This document shows, in pieces, positions 8,160-15,456 of a stretch of DNA of 64,000 nucleotides. Below the pieces are notes generated by a model. That model worked only from the letters and a program-made list of their open reading frames with translations. It was not told the origin of the DNA and searched no databases. The stretch comes from Brevibacillus_H ginsengisoli (GTDB taxonomy: Bacteria > Bacillota > Bacilli > Brevibacillales > Brevibacillaceae), in the NCBI RefSeq assembly GCF_050113715.1, contig NZ_JBNJQR010000011.1, positions 161,927 to 225,926 of the forward strand, in the 5' to 3' direction. The translations under genes were made by a program, and so were the position numbers. Position 1 is the stretch's first letter, and each line of letters begins with the position of its first letter.

Positions 8160-8225
8160 ATGGGTAAGCTTAACGTAGTGATGTCTATCCTCAAATTACA
8201 TACAAAAGGACTCTCATTCGCCTAG
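8160..8225 (+). CDS. Possible 21-aa leader peptide
   Basis: A short frame (MGKLNVVMSILKLHTKGLSFA) starting at an ATG with a weak AAGAGAG site 8 nt upstream. It ends inside the loop of the following terminator hairpin. A -35/-10-like pair (TTGAAT, 17 bp, TAGGAT) lies about 60 nt upstream. The overlap of stop codon and terminator suggests a leader peptide that could control readthrough into the cation exporter gene. Expression is unproven. Confidence 0.3.
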   Translation: MGKLNVVMSILKLHTKGLSFA

Positions 8226-8246
8226 AATAAGAGTCCTTTTTTTCTT
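8204..8246 (+). terminator. Terminator/attenuator upstream of the CDF gene
   Basis: AAAAGGACTCT and AGAGTCCTTTT form an 11-bp perfect stem with a 14-nt loop followed by a T run. It lies between the tcy terminator and the cation-exporter gene, so it ends a short separate transcript of about 110 nt. Confidence 0.8.
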
Positions 8247-8263
8247 GCATAAAGGAAACAAAC

Positions 8264-9184
8264 ATGGGAGGGACTAACACTTTGGAGACAAGTCAAAAAT
8301 CGAAATCAGTCTTTGCGATCTGGATTAGTTTAGTAGCGAATATTGTCTTAACGTTTCTTAAAATCATCGTGGGCTTTTTATATTCCAGCCAAGTATTGAT
8401 TGCCGATGGAATCCATAACGCCGGAGATATTATTGCCTCCGTTGCCGCACTTGGGGCAACCAGCGTATCAAAGAAACCAGCCGACGAGGATCATCCTTAT
8501 GGACATGGAAAAGCGGAAGTCATCGCTGCTGCCATCGTGGCGATCATCCTGATCATCGCGGCGATTTTCATGGGATACTCCTCATTTTCGGCCTTATTCG
8601 AACCCGCTGTGAAAGCCAGCATGATTGGGTTAACCGCAGCAATCATTTCTTTAGTGGTAAAGCAGCTTCTCTATGGATACTGTATGAGGCTTGGCAAGAA
8701 AGAAAACAGCAAAAGCTTGATTGCTACCGCCTATGATCACTTGGCCGATGTCTATTCTTCTATTGCCGCTGTGATCGGTATTGGACTTGCTCTCATTGGC
8801 GACCATTATAACATTGCGATCCTTCGCTACGGAGACCCTGTAGCGGGTATTGTCGTTTCCTTCTTTGTTCTTAAATTGGCGGTTGAAATCGGGAAAGAAG
8901 CGATTGACGTGTTGATGGAAACCACCGTCCCCGCTGAACAATTAGAGAAATACACGAACGTGGTTCAATTAATACCTGAGGTAAAGCGAATTGATCGAAT
9001 TCGAGCACGCGAGCATGGACACTACGTGATTGTTGACATTCGAGTAGGTATTCCCGGGTATTATACGATCCAGCAAGGTCATGATATCTCCCGTCATATC
9101 AAACAGAATATTATGGATGCATACCAAGAAGTTGATGAGGTCTTGGTTCACTTAAATCCATGGTATGAGGATGAGGAGCGATAA
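8264..9184 (+). CDS. Cation diffusion facilitator (CDF) efflux transporter
   Basis: Proton-coupled divalent metal exporter of the inner membrane, 306 aa with six predicted helices. Metal-site residues typical of CDF proteins are present: ADGIHNAGD in helix 2 and ATAYDHLADV in helix 5. The YGHGKAE loop is also typical, and a cytoplasmic C-terminal domain (from about residue 210, RAREHGHYVIVDIRV) completes the fold. Closest in style to Mn/Fe/Zn exporters of Bacillus; the metal cannot be read from sequence alone. Start is ambiguous: ATG 8264 with AAAGGA, or TTG 8282 with a stronger GGGAGG site. Confidence 0.92.
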   Translation: MGGTNTLETSQKSKSVFAIWISLVANIVLTFLKIIVGFLYSSQVLIADGIHNAGDIIASVAALGATSVSKKPADEDHPYGHGKAEVIAAAIVAIILIIAAIFMGYSSFSALFEPAVKASMIGLTAAIISLVVKQLLYGYCMRLGKKENSKSLIATAYDHLADVYSSIAAVIGIGLALIGDHYNIAILRYGDPVAGIVVSFFVLKLAVEIGKEAIDVLMETTVPAEQLEKYTNVVQLIPEVKRIDRIRAREHGHYVIVDIRVGIPGYYTIQQGHDISRHIKQNIMDAYQEVDEVLVHLNPWYEDEER

Positions 9185-9190
9185 TAGAAG

Positions 9191-9219
9191 AAAATCCCCG
9201 GCAGCTACCGGGGATTTTT
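9191..9219 (+). terminator. Terminator of the CDF gene
   Basis: AAAATCCCCGG / CCGGGGATTTTT stem directly after the stop codon. Confidence 0.88.
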
Positions 9220-9235
9220 CAGTTCACTTCTGCTT

Positions 9236-9325
9236 TTAGTCGTCGGAAAAGAAGAAAATGAACGCGATAATGATGATAATCCAGATGAAGCTGTTGTTTT
9301 CAAAACCAAAAAACCCGCGGCTCAT
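9236..9325 (-). CDS. YjcZ-like mini membrane protein (29 aa)
   Basis: A 29-residue protein: short polar start MSRGFFGFENN, one very hydrophobic helix with five consecutive Ile, then a charged SDD tail. This layout is typical of the YjcZ-type sporulation or coat-associated mini-proteins of Bacillales. A GGAGGGA ribosome binding site lies 6 nt before the ATG, which makes translation credible despite the size. Function in the family is unknown beyond association with spores. Confidence 0.7.
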   Translation of the reverse strand: MSRGFFGFENNSFIWIIIIIAFIFFFSDD

Positions 9326-9632
9326 ACCAATCCCTCCATTCCATAAACCCTGGTCAATTCAATGTGATTAACTTGACCTTTCATAAGATATGGGATGGAA
9401 ACTGGACTTGTATGGATACTTGGCTATTCCATGGAAAAAAGGCGTCTAACACTCGGAGTAGTGTTCCACTTTTTTACGATTTCTTTACGTGAACTCCACT
9501 GTTTCTTCATCAGACTTTTTTATGATGAAGTTGTCAGACCCTACGATGGACTTAGCGTCCTCCAATCCCTCCACTAAGCGGTTGGTCCCCTTCCAATCCT
9601 CTTAGTGGCTTTTTTTTAGGGAAGGCATATCC
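9326..9632 (+). other. Gene-free stretch ending in an orphan terminator
   Basis: No convincing gene. It contains several small hairpins on the plus strand (AACACT/AGTGTT near 9450; CTTCATCA/TGATGAAG near 9506-9530) and ends in a strong plus-strand terminator (9571-9617). A weak TTGACC box lies near 9374. A small untranslated RNA is possible. The 60-residue frame inside has no ribosome binding site or family signature. Confidence 0.35.
9571..9617 (+). terminator. Orphan plus-strand terminator
   Basis: CCACTAAG / CTTAGTGG plus inner GGTTGG / CCAATCC pairing, followed by eight or nine T. The minus strand lacks a T run on its far side, so it is plus-specific. No recognised plus-strand gene lies directly upstream. 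Confidence 0.8.
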
Positions 9633-10718
9633 TTACTGAATCAAGGCTAATTCCGCAACCAGCACCATGTACATAGCATGTGACCAGAGAAGCGGATTGG
9701 CCGGCTCTCCCGCTTGCTTGACCCAAAGGGGATAATCTTTTGGAGACAGCAAGTGATCTTGAACCTGCTCGGGAAGTCCCGCCTTCGTGTATTTGCGCTC
9801 GATCCACGTAAGAATTTCTTGCGCCTTCTCTCGTTCACCCGTCTTCACGTAATACCAACCCAACCACGCGGTCAACAAGATCCACTGTCCGCCTCCGTAG
9901 TAAGTATCTTGAGAATAACGATGAACCCCGCCCGCTTGATGCAGCTCCTGTTCGATCAGCCGCACAGTCTTCTTCATAATCGGATCATCCACATCCACCA
10001 GCGCGAACGGCAGGGAAACCCAGAGAAGGCTGGAATCGATGTCTCTTCGTCCAATTGATTTAATAAAGTGACCATCCACTACACCGTAAGTCATCACAAA
10101 CTGCTTGATCTCTTTGCATACCTGCTCGATCTGTTCGCTTCGCTCAGGTAGGTAAGCGGCAACAGCGTGAAGACCTCCATATATCGCGGCGAGTGTGGCT
10201 GGATGAACCAAATCACCGAACTCTTCCCAGCAATCGTAATTCGGCAATGCCCAACAAGCTGTCAAATAATCGACTGTAAGCTCCATCGCTTGTCTGAAGG
10301 ACGAGGCCAGTTCAAAGCGGCCAGTCAGCTTCATATGCTGGCAGATTCCCCACAGCCACGCTCCATACCCATCCAGTTGGAAGTTCCCCCATTCTCCGGC
10401 AACCTCCTCGCCATCCACCGTGTAACGCGTGTGCAGGAACTCATTGGCGCCGGGCACCGTCTCTTTGGTTGTAACCTGAGCAATGACGTTCCTCGCTTTG
10501 AGTTCATACCGCAACACAATCTCCTTGCACCATTCATAGTAACGAAGAGCGGAATCATGCTCCCTGGCACAGTCCATGGCATAGGCGATAAAGGTACCGT
10601 CACGAAGCCAAGAATAGCCATAGTGTATATAAGCGGGCGATGCGATATAAGCCCCTGTATTCGCTTGATGCTGTCGAATTAATTCAATACTTTTCGCTAT
10701 AGAATTGAACGATGTCAA
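9633..10718 (-). CDS. Glycoside hydrolase family 15-like protein
   Basis: A 361-residue (alpha/alpha)6-barrel protein of the GH15/glucoamylase-like clan. YGYSWLRDGTFIAYAMD near residue 33-49 is the substrate-binding first motif, and CWEEFGDL (163-170) carries the Glu expected to be the general acid. PLLWSHAMYMVLVAEL at the C terminus is the usual last motif. No signal peptide, so it is cytoplasmic. It lacks the N-terminal beta domain of bacterial glucoamylases and is therefore short. Substrate may be a small alpha-glucan or trehalose-like sugar. TTG start with GGAGGGG upstream. Confidence 0.8.
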   Translation of the reverse strand: MTSFNSIAKSIELIRQHQANTGAYIASPAYIHYGYSWLRDGTFIAYAMDCAREHDSALRYYEWCKEIVLRYELKARNVIAQVTTKETVPGANEFLHTRYTVDGEEVAGEWGNFQLDGYGAWLWGICQHMKLTGRFELASSFRQAMELTVDYLTACWALPNYDCWEEFGDLVHPATLAAIYGGLHAVAAYLPERSEQIEQVCKEIKQFVMTYGVVDGHFIKSIGRRDIDSSLLWVSLPFALVDVDDPIMKKTVRLIEQELHQAGGVHRYSQDTYYGGGQWILLTAWLGWYYVKTGEREKAQEILTWIERKYTKAGLPEQVQDHLLSPKDYPLWVKQAGEPANPLLWSHAMYMVLVAELALIQ

Positions 10719-10854
10719 AAGTGATCCCCTCCGTTAATCCGCTACTGTAGAATATGCAAAAATTAATCCGAAATAGTAGTCCAACAAGCCCAAACGGTTG
10801 ACAATGCTGTAAATCGAGATTACCAAAAGCGCATCCGAAAACATTTGCGAAACG

Positions 10855-10883
10855 TAAAAAAGGCAGGATGTAGGTATCCTGCC
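10855..10883 (-). terminator. Terminator of the IMPase gene
   Basis: GGCAGGAT / ATCCTGCC stem followed on the minus strand by a T run, 34 bp after the IMPase stop. Confidence 0.85.
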
Positions 10884-10916
10884 TTCTCACTATATGCACA
10901 GTCTCACTGTTATAAT

Positions 10917-11759
10917 TTATTTCTCCGTATCCTGTTGGCTGGACATGTAGTTACGCAGCTCCTGATAAAACGAACGATTACACGCCACTACACTGCTCTT
11001 TTCATCGTATGGCAGCTCTTCTCCAGACATTTTGGTCACAATTCCGCCCGCTTCTTCTACAATTACGCGACCTGCCCCGAAATCCCAAGCATTCAGCTGC
11101 ATACTGACGTAGCCATCCAAACGGCCTGCGGCAACGTACGCCATCTCCAGTGCTGCGCTTCCCAATAAACGAACGGCCCGAACCTTGCCCGCCAGTTTTT
11201 TCACGATCTGATCAATGCCCGTTTGCTCCGCCCGTCTGTTCCAGAATACGCTCGTGCAGAGAATCGCTTCTTCCAGCCTCACTTGACGCTTTAATTCCAG
11301 CTTGCGATCATTGAGATAAGCTCCTCGTCCCTTCACGGCATAAAACAGCTCGTCACGGGATGGATCGTAGATGACACCAACCATTCCTACTCCTCGGTGA
11401 TACACCGCAATCGAAACGGAGAAATTAATCTGTTGATGGACAAAATTGGTGGTTCCGTCAATTGGGTCAATGATCCAAAGCGTTTCGTATCGACCTGGCT
11501 CATGTTGAACAGTGCTCTCTTCCCCCAATATCCCGTGATCAGGGAAGCGGGACAGGATGGCTTGCACTACTTGCTTTTCAACCTCTTTATCAACGGCGGT
11601 CACCAAATCTGAGGCAGACGTTTTGTATTCTACCAGAAAAGGTTCCTTCATCCTCTCAAGGCTAAGTTCTCCCGCCATTCTCGCACAGGAAATTGCAAGC
11701 TCCTTCACTTGATCTATATCAAACGGCTGCAAAAAGTATCGCCACCCAACCCATAGCAT
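10917..11759 (-). CDS. Inositol monophosphatase family protein
   Basis: Mg-dependent, Li-sensitive phosphatase fold (SuhB/IMPase). Metal-site motifs are GEES, WIIDPIDGTTNFVHQ near residue 90 and WDFGAGRVIVEEAGG near 215. Substrates in Bacilli may be inositol-1-phosphate, PAP or fructose-1,6-bisphosphate. The first ATG (11759) has no good ribosome binding site; an in-frame TTG at 11732 with GGGTGG upstream is a better candidate and gives about 271 aa. Single gene ending at a strong terminator. Confidence 0.9.
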   Translation of the reverse strand: MLWVGWRYFLQPFDIDQVKELAISCARMAGELSLERMKEPFLVEYKTSASDLVTAVDKEVEKQVVQAILSRFPDHGILGEESTVQHEPGRYETLWIIDPIDGTTNFVHQQINFSVSIAVYHRGVGMVGVIYDPSRDELFYAVKGRGAYLNDRKLELKRQVRLEEAILCTSVFWNRRAEQTGIDQIVKKLAGKVRAVRLLGSAALEMAYVAAGRLDGYVSMQLNAWDFGAGRVIVEEAGGIVTKMSGEELPYDEKSSVVACNRSFYQELRNYMSSQQDTEK

Positions 11760-11937
11760 TTTCTTTAGTTTACCATAGATGAGTTATGCTTACACGTTTT
11801 GTGTTTTTTCGACAATCAAACACCTGAAGAGCCCCTTCCTTGTTCGTCCAACTCGGGGTAAAATACTCTTGAATCGCTAGTTGACAAGCATTCTTGGCTT
11901 GTCGCATGTCTTATGGATAGTTGGGTAGGAGGTCACG

Positions 11938-12219
11938 ATGCATTATTTTGACAAGGAAACCATCATGTCCCGGGAAAATGCTTTAGTCCTTAAGCCGACT
12001 GAAATTGCGGTACTGGAGCATGTTCGGACATACGAATTGGAAGAAAGCGAAAGACCACTTCCCTACTTTATCGAAATCCAATGCCTGGATCACGGTGTAG
12101 TCGTCAAGAAAAAAAGGATCATTGATTTTCCAGAATTCGAATTGGAACGGGAAGAAAAGTTTGCCACAGTAGAGGAAGCAACTGAGGTTTTTCGTCAATG
12201 GATTAGAGAGATGGAGTAG
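11938..12219 (+). CDS. Hypothetical protein, 93 aa
   Basis: Not recognised. Acidic, soluble, no signal peptide; charged in the second half (VVKKKRIIDFPEFELEREEKF) with a predicted alpha/beta pattern and an amphipathic C-terminal helix. Translation is credible: AGGAGG lies 5 nt before the ATG. It is transcribed alone. Its TAG stop codon shares its last base with, or directly abuts, the first copy of the dispersed hairpin element described separately. Confidence 0.65.
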   Translation: MHYFDKETIMSRENALVLKPTEIAVLEHVRTYELEESERPLPYFIEIQCLDHGVVVKKKRIIDFPEFELEREEKFATVEEATEVFRQWIREME

Positions 12220-12410
12220 AAAAGACTTCGTCCCTTTACGTTCTGTGGAAGTTCGCAATGATGTTGCAAAGTCCGCTCTCTCAATCCGAAAGGGAGTCGC
12301 CAAACGCTTCGCGCCCCTAAAGGGGTTGGGTGGCGACTCTTTTCCCTTTCTCCTTTCCTTCGCTAAGTATCACTTCCAAGGAATCTCAAGTGGACGAAGT
12401 TTTTTCTTCT
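12219..12410 (+). repeat. Dispersed hairpin element, copy A
   Basis: Imperfect palindrome of about 190 bp. Outer arms AAAAGACTTCGTCC and GGACGAAGTTTTTT; middle arms TGGAAGT / ACTTCCA; inner arms GGGAGTCGCC / GGCGACTC around an apical CGCCCC-TAAA-GGGG hairpin. Starts at the stop codon of the upstream gene. The 3' arm runs into a T-rich tract, so it could also act as a giant terminator. Confidence 0.9.
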
Positions 12411-12483
12411 GGGGGCTTGCGCAAATGGAAGAATGTTTAGTTGCTCTACCTTTGTAAACCAACTAAACATTCTGATATTAATA
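12411..12483 (+). repeat. Tail module of element copy A
   Basis: GGGCTTGCGCAAATGGAA followed by AATGTTTAGTTG / CAACTAAACATT hairpin and ATATTA. The same module, with a different but still self-complementary stem, follows copies B and F and in shortened form copy E. Confidence 0.8.
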
Positions 12484-12527
12484 GAAAAGCCCCACCCGAC
12501 GAAGCTTTCGCTTGATCGGGGAGGGCC
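12484..12527 (-). terminator. Terminator of the HPPD gene
   Basis: Minus-strand GCCCTCCCCGA and TCGGGTGGGGC arms with inner AAGC/GCTT pairing, followed by TTTT. It lies 14 bp after the hpd stop. Confidence 0.75.
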
Positions 12528-12540
12528 GATAATCCTACAT

Positions 12541-13632
12541 TTATAAATTTCCGCGCAGTTCCTGTTCACGCTCCAACGCTTCAAAGAGAGCTTTGAAGTT
12601 CCCGTTACCAAAGCGGCGGCTGCCCTTGCGTTGAATAATCTCGATGAACAGTGTCGGACGATCCACGATCGGTTTGCTGAAAAGCTGCAACAGGTATCCT
12701 TCATCGTCACGGTCTACGAGAATCCCCAGGCTTTTCAGCTTCTCCATATCTTCATCAATGGCACCTACCCGGTCTTGCAATTCTGCATAGTAGGTATCAG
12801 GTACATGAAGAAAGTCGATTCCATTATCGCGAAGCTTGGAAACCGTATCGATAATATCATTGGTTAACACAGCGATATGTTGAACGCCTGGACCTTTGTA
12901 GAAATCAAGGAATTCCTGAATTTGCGACTTACGACGGCCCTCGGCGGGTTCATTGATGGGGAATTTGATGCGACCAGTACCACTTTGCATAACCTTGGAC
13001 ATCAGAGCCGAATACTCGGTAGAAATATCGTCATCATCGAAGTTTTGCGAAGCGGAGAAGCCCATTACTTTTTCATAATAGCTGACCCACTCATCCATCA
13101 ATTCCACGTTGCCCACAATGTGGTCAATTCCGATCAGACCCGTACTTACCCCTTGCACAGGAGATTCGTACGGTTTGAAGCCAGGGAAGAACGCCCCTTT
13201 ATAGTTACTGCGCTCGATAAAGGAATGGACAGTATCTCCGTAGGTGGCAATCGTCGCTCTTTTAACGGTTCCAAACTCGTCGGAGTATTCAGTTGGCTCC
13301 ATTAACGGAATGGCCCCGCGGGATACAGCTTCTTGGAAGGCTTTCTCACAATTGTCTACGCGAAGCGCGATGTCCTTAACACCCTCACCGTGTTTCTTGA
13401 CAAAATCAGCAATTGGATGGTCTGGATGAAGCGCACCGGACAATACGAAGGTGATGTGGTTTTGTTTCAGCACATAAGAGACCTTATCACGAGACCCGGT
13501 CTCCAGCCCAGCATAAGCAAACGCCTCGAAGCCAAATGCCTTGGTAAAAAAATGCATGGCCTGTTTAGCGTTCCCCACATAAAACTCTACATGGTCCCAA
13601 TCTTGAATGGGAAAAAAGTCAGTCGTGCTCAT
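12541..13632 (-). CDS. hpd: 4-hydroxyphenylpyruvate dioxygenase
   Basis: Fe(II) enzyme converting 4-hydroxyphenylpyruvate to homogentisate in tyrosine catabolism. Two VOC/glyoxalase-like halves in 363 residues; metal ligands expected in the second half are present in IGIDHIVGNV (near 170), GPGVQHIAVLT (near 250) and the C-terminal PTLFIEIIQRKGSRRFGNGNFKALFEALE, the diagnostic HPPD ending. GGAGGT precedes the ATG. No other homogentisate-pathway gene lies in the window. A 16-bp palindrome overlaps the probable transcription start region. Confidence 0.97.
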   Translation of the reverse strand: MSTTDFFPIQDWDHVEFYVGNAKQAMHFFTKAFGFEAFAYAGLETGSRDKVSYVLKQNHITFVLSGALHPDHPIADFVKKHGEGVKDIALRVDNCEKAFQEAVSRGAIPLMEPTEYSDEFGTVKRATIATYGDTVHSFIERSNYKGAFFPGFKPYESPVQGVSTGLIGIDHIVGNVELMDEWVSYYEKVMGFSASQNFDDDDISTEYSALMSKVMQSGTGRIKFPINEPAEGRRKSQIQEFLDFYKGPGVQHIAVLTNDIIDTVSKLRDNGIDFLHVPDTYYAELQDRVGAIDEDMEKLKSLGILVDRDDEGYLLQLFSKPIVDRPTLFIEIIQRKGSRRFGNGNFKALFEALEREQELRGNL

Positions 13633-13647
13633 CTACTCAACCTCCAC

Positions 13648-13663
13648 TGTGATTATTATCACA
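13648..13663 (-). promoter_or_regulatory. Palindromic operator candidate upstream of hpd
   Basis: TGTGAT-N4-ATCACA inverted repeat with perfect 6-bp half-sites, 2 bp upstream of the ribosome binding site of hpd. The position fits a repressor site or a CRP/FNR-like site. The binding protein is unknown. Confidence 0.5.
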
Positions 13664-13795
13664 CTTTTCTAAAATTTACTCTGTAAACGCTTTCCTTCGC
13701 AAGAGCATGGAGTGACGCTCCAACGCTTTTAACCAATGAAGACCTTTCCTACCTGCTACTAGCTTATGAAATGAAGTGGATCACCGTAACGTACC

Positions 13796-13835
13796 AAAAA
13801 ACGAACCCCACTTTTCCCTATACAGAAAAGTGGGG
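13796..13835 (-). terminator. Terminator of the small secreted-protein gene
   Basis: CCCCACTTTTC / GAAAAGTGGGG, 11-bp perfect stem, then CGTTTTTT on the minus strand. Confidence 0.85.
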
Positions 13836-13870
13836 CGTCCCATACTTTTGATGTTTTATTGGCTAGCTGT

Positions 13871-14128
13871 TTACTTCTCGCGATCGTTACCGATGCCATA
13901 AACGGATACATTCGAATCGTAGCTTGAAGTGGAAGGTGCTTGCTTGTTTTTTGCTTGCTCAGTTGGTTCCGCTTTTGGTTGCGCAGAAGTCTGAACAACC
14001 ACTTGATTGGTCACACCCACATAATTATCGCTCACTGTATCTCGATCCTCTTTGGCGAATGCTGATTGTGTAAATAGAACCGAACCTACTAAAGCTGCTC
14101 CTACCATGGCCAATTTTGCCTGTTTCAT
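13871..14128 (-). CDS. Small secreted protein of unknown function
   Basis: An 85-residue protein with a clear Sec signal peptide (KQAKLAMVGAALVGSVLF, cleavage likely after QSAFA, about residue 25). The mature part is about 60 residues, rich in Gln, Ser, Thr and Lys and probably disordered; no Cys. No recognised family. AAAGGTG lies upstream of the ATG, and a strong terminator follows. A cell-wall or secreted peptide role is possible. Confidence 0.7.
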   Translation of the reverse strand: MKQAKLAMVGAALVGSVLFTQSAFAKEDRDTVSDNYVGVTNQVVVQTSAQPKAEPTEQAKNKQAPSTSSYDSNVSVYGIGNDREK

Positions 14129-14197
14129 TTTCCATCACCTTTTCCTATGTTTTCGTGTAACGATTTGCTTACAGGTTTATCTTACAGGAGGATATAT

Positions 14198-14293
14198 TTG
14201 GTACAAACGGTCGAAGGATTGGTTTTTCACTCCGCCTCAAGACCGTCATCTTCCTCCATCTTCCAGTTCCTTGATAACTTGTGTGAAAATTAG
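14198..14293 (+). CDS. Possible 31-aa small ORF
   Basis: TTG start 6 nt after a perfect AGGAGG at 14186-14191, running 31 codons to TAG. The predicted peptide is Ser-rich with no family signature. Only the ribosome binding site supports it. Confidence 0.25.
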   Translation: MVQTVEGLVFHSASRPSSSSIFQFLDNLCEN

Positions 14294-14364
14294 AAAAAAC
14301 ATGATAACATAGAAATTGATGAAGAAAGCGCTGTCAAAAACCTGATAGATAAAGGAGTATGGCT

Positions 14365-15057
14365 ATGTCCGAGCAAGAAATCATATGGAATGCAGGTGTC
14401 GCCTGGCAGTGGAATCGCAATGCGGCCAATTGGCACTCTCGCAGTAAGGAAATGTGGGAAAACGGCAGTCGACGGACGATTCTCCCCATGCTTCGTCAGC
14501 TGGTACAACCCCAAGCGGGATCTGTACTGGATGCCGGTTGCGGAGACGGCTATGGAAGCTGGAAATTGGCTGCTGATGGTTACTCGGTTACTGGCGTCGA
14601 CCTCTCCGATGAAATGATTATGCTGGCGAAAAAACGGATGTCACCTGATCTGAACTTAATGTTCCATTCGCATGATATTACCGCCCTGCCGTTTGAGGAT
14701 ACGTCCTTTGCGGCGATTCTCGCTGTTAACGTGATCGAGTGGACAGAATCTCCTCTCGTAACGCTGCAAGAGTTTAGCAGACTGCTTCAACCGGGAGGAG
14801 TTCTTCTCCTCGGCGTGTTGGGACCAACAGCCGCTCCTCGAGCTTACAGCTACCGCCGCCTTTATCACGAAGCGATCATCCAGAATACCATGATGCCGTG
14901 GGAAGCGTGCCAGTTGGCTTTGGAGAACGGGTTTGAATTGCTGGTTGAGCATCCTGTTTATAAGGAAGGTGTCGACCCGTCAATAGCTGAGACGCTTACC
15001 TCCGAACTTAAACAGTCGCTTAGTTTCTTGACGGTGTTCGCTCTTCGCAAAGTGTGA
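14365..15057 (+). CDS. Class I SAM-dependent methyltransferase
   Basis: A 230-residue Rossmann-fold methyltransferase. Motif I is VLDAGCGDGYGSWKLA (near residue 54), motif II VTGVDLSDEMIMLAKK, post-motif VNVIEWTESPLVTLQEFSRLLQPGGVLLLG. Closest in style to ubiquinone/menaquinone-type (UbiE-like) methyltransferases, but the substrate is unknown. Start 14365 is chosen because AAAGGAG (14351-14357) is only 1 nt from the earlier ATG at 14359. The TGA stop is directly followed by hairpin element copy B. Confidence 0.88.
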   Translation: MSEQEIIWNAGVAWQWNRNAANWHSRSKEMWENGSRRTILPMLRQLVQPQAGSVLDAGCGDGYGSWKLAADGYSVTGVDLSDEMIMLAKKRMSPDLNLMFHSHDITALPFEDTSFAAILAVNVIEWTESPLVTLQEFSRLLQPGGVLLLGVLGPTAAPRAYSYRRLYHEAIIQNTMMPWEACQLALENGFELLVEHPVYKEGVDPSIAETLTSELKQSLSFLTVFALRKV

Positions 15058-15274
15058 GAAAAGACTTCGTCCCTTTTCGCTCTGTGGAAGTTCGCAATGA
15101 AGGGGGAAAGTCCGCTCTCTCACTACGAAAGGGAGTCGCCAAACGCTTCGCGCCCCTTAAAGGGGTTGGGTGGCGACTCTTATCCCTTTCTCCGTTCCTT
15201 CGCTAAGTCTCACTTCCAAGGAGACTGTGTTTCAACCCCCCGGTGAGAGGGGGCAAGCGGACGAAATCTTTTCT
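15058..15274 (+). repeat. Dispersed hairpin element, copy B
   Basis: About 217 bp. Outer arms AAAAGACTTCGTCC / GGACGAAATCTTTT, middle TGGAAGT / ACTTCCA and GTCCGCT / AGCGGAC, inner GAAAGGGAGTCGCC / GGCGACT...CCCTTTC. The 3' half carries an extra CCCCCCGGTGAGAGGGGG hairpin not seen in copy A. Starts on the base after a TGA stop codon. Confidence 0.9.
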
Positions 15275-15352
15275 TGGTGGGCTTACGCGAATGGAAATAA
15301 TGTTAAATTACTTACCTATTTAAAGTAATTTAACATTCCAATATTAAGAAAA
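15275..15352 (+). repeat. Tail module of element copy B
   Basis: GGGCTTACGCGAATGGAA then AATGTTAAATTACTT / AAGTAATTTAACATT, a 15-bp perfect stem, followed by CCAATATTA. Stem sequence differs from copy A on both sides together. Confidence 0.8.
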
Positions 15353-15387
15353 AAGTTTAACATAGGCTTTTATGTTCATCTAAAACG

Positions 15388-15443
15388 TGAAAACGGGTCG
15401 CTTATCCGAAGGTTCTTCACTCTTCGATAAGCAACCCGTTTTC
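15388..15443 (-). terminator. Terminator of the LysM-3D gene
   Basis: Minus-strand AAAACGGGTTGCTTATC and GATAAGCGACCCGTTTT arms (one mismatch) with a short T-rich flank. Located 13 bp after the stop codon at 15457. Confidence 0.75.
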
Positions 15444-15456
15444 TCTTGCAGGCTAA

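Noticed and set aside
9395..9577. A 60-codon frame in the gene-free stretch
   Set aside because: No ribosome binding site, no family signature, and it runs into the terminator stem.
12245..12457. An open frame inside element copy A
   Set aside because: It lies within the palindromic repeat, has no ribosome binding site and is not kept in the other copies.
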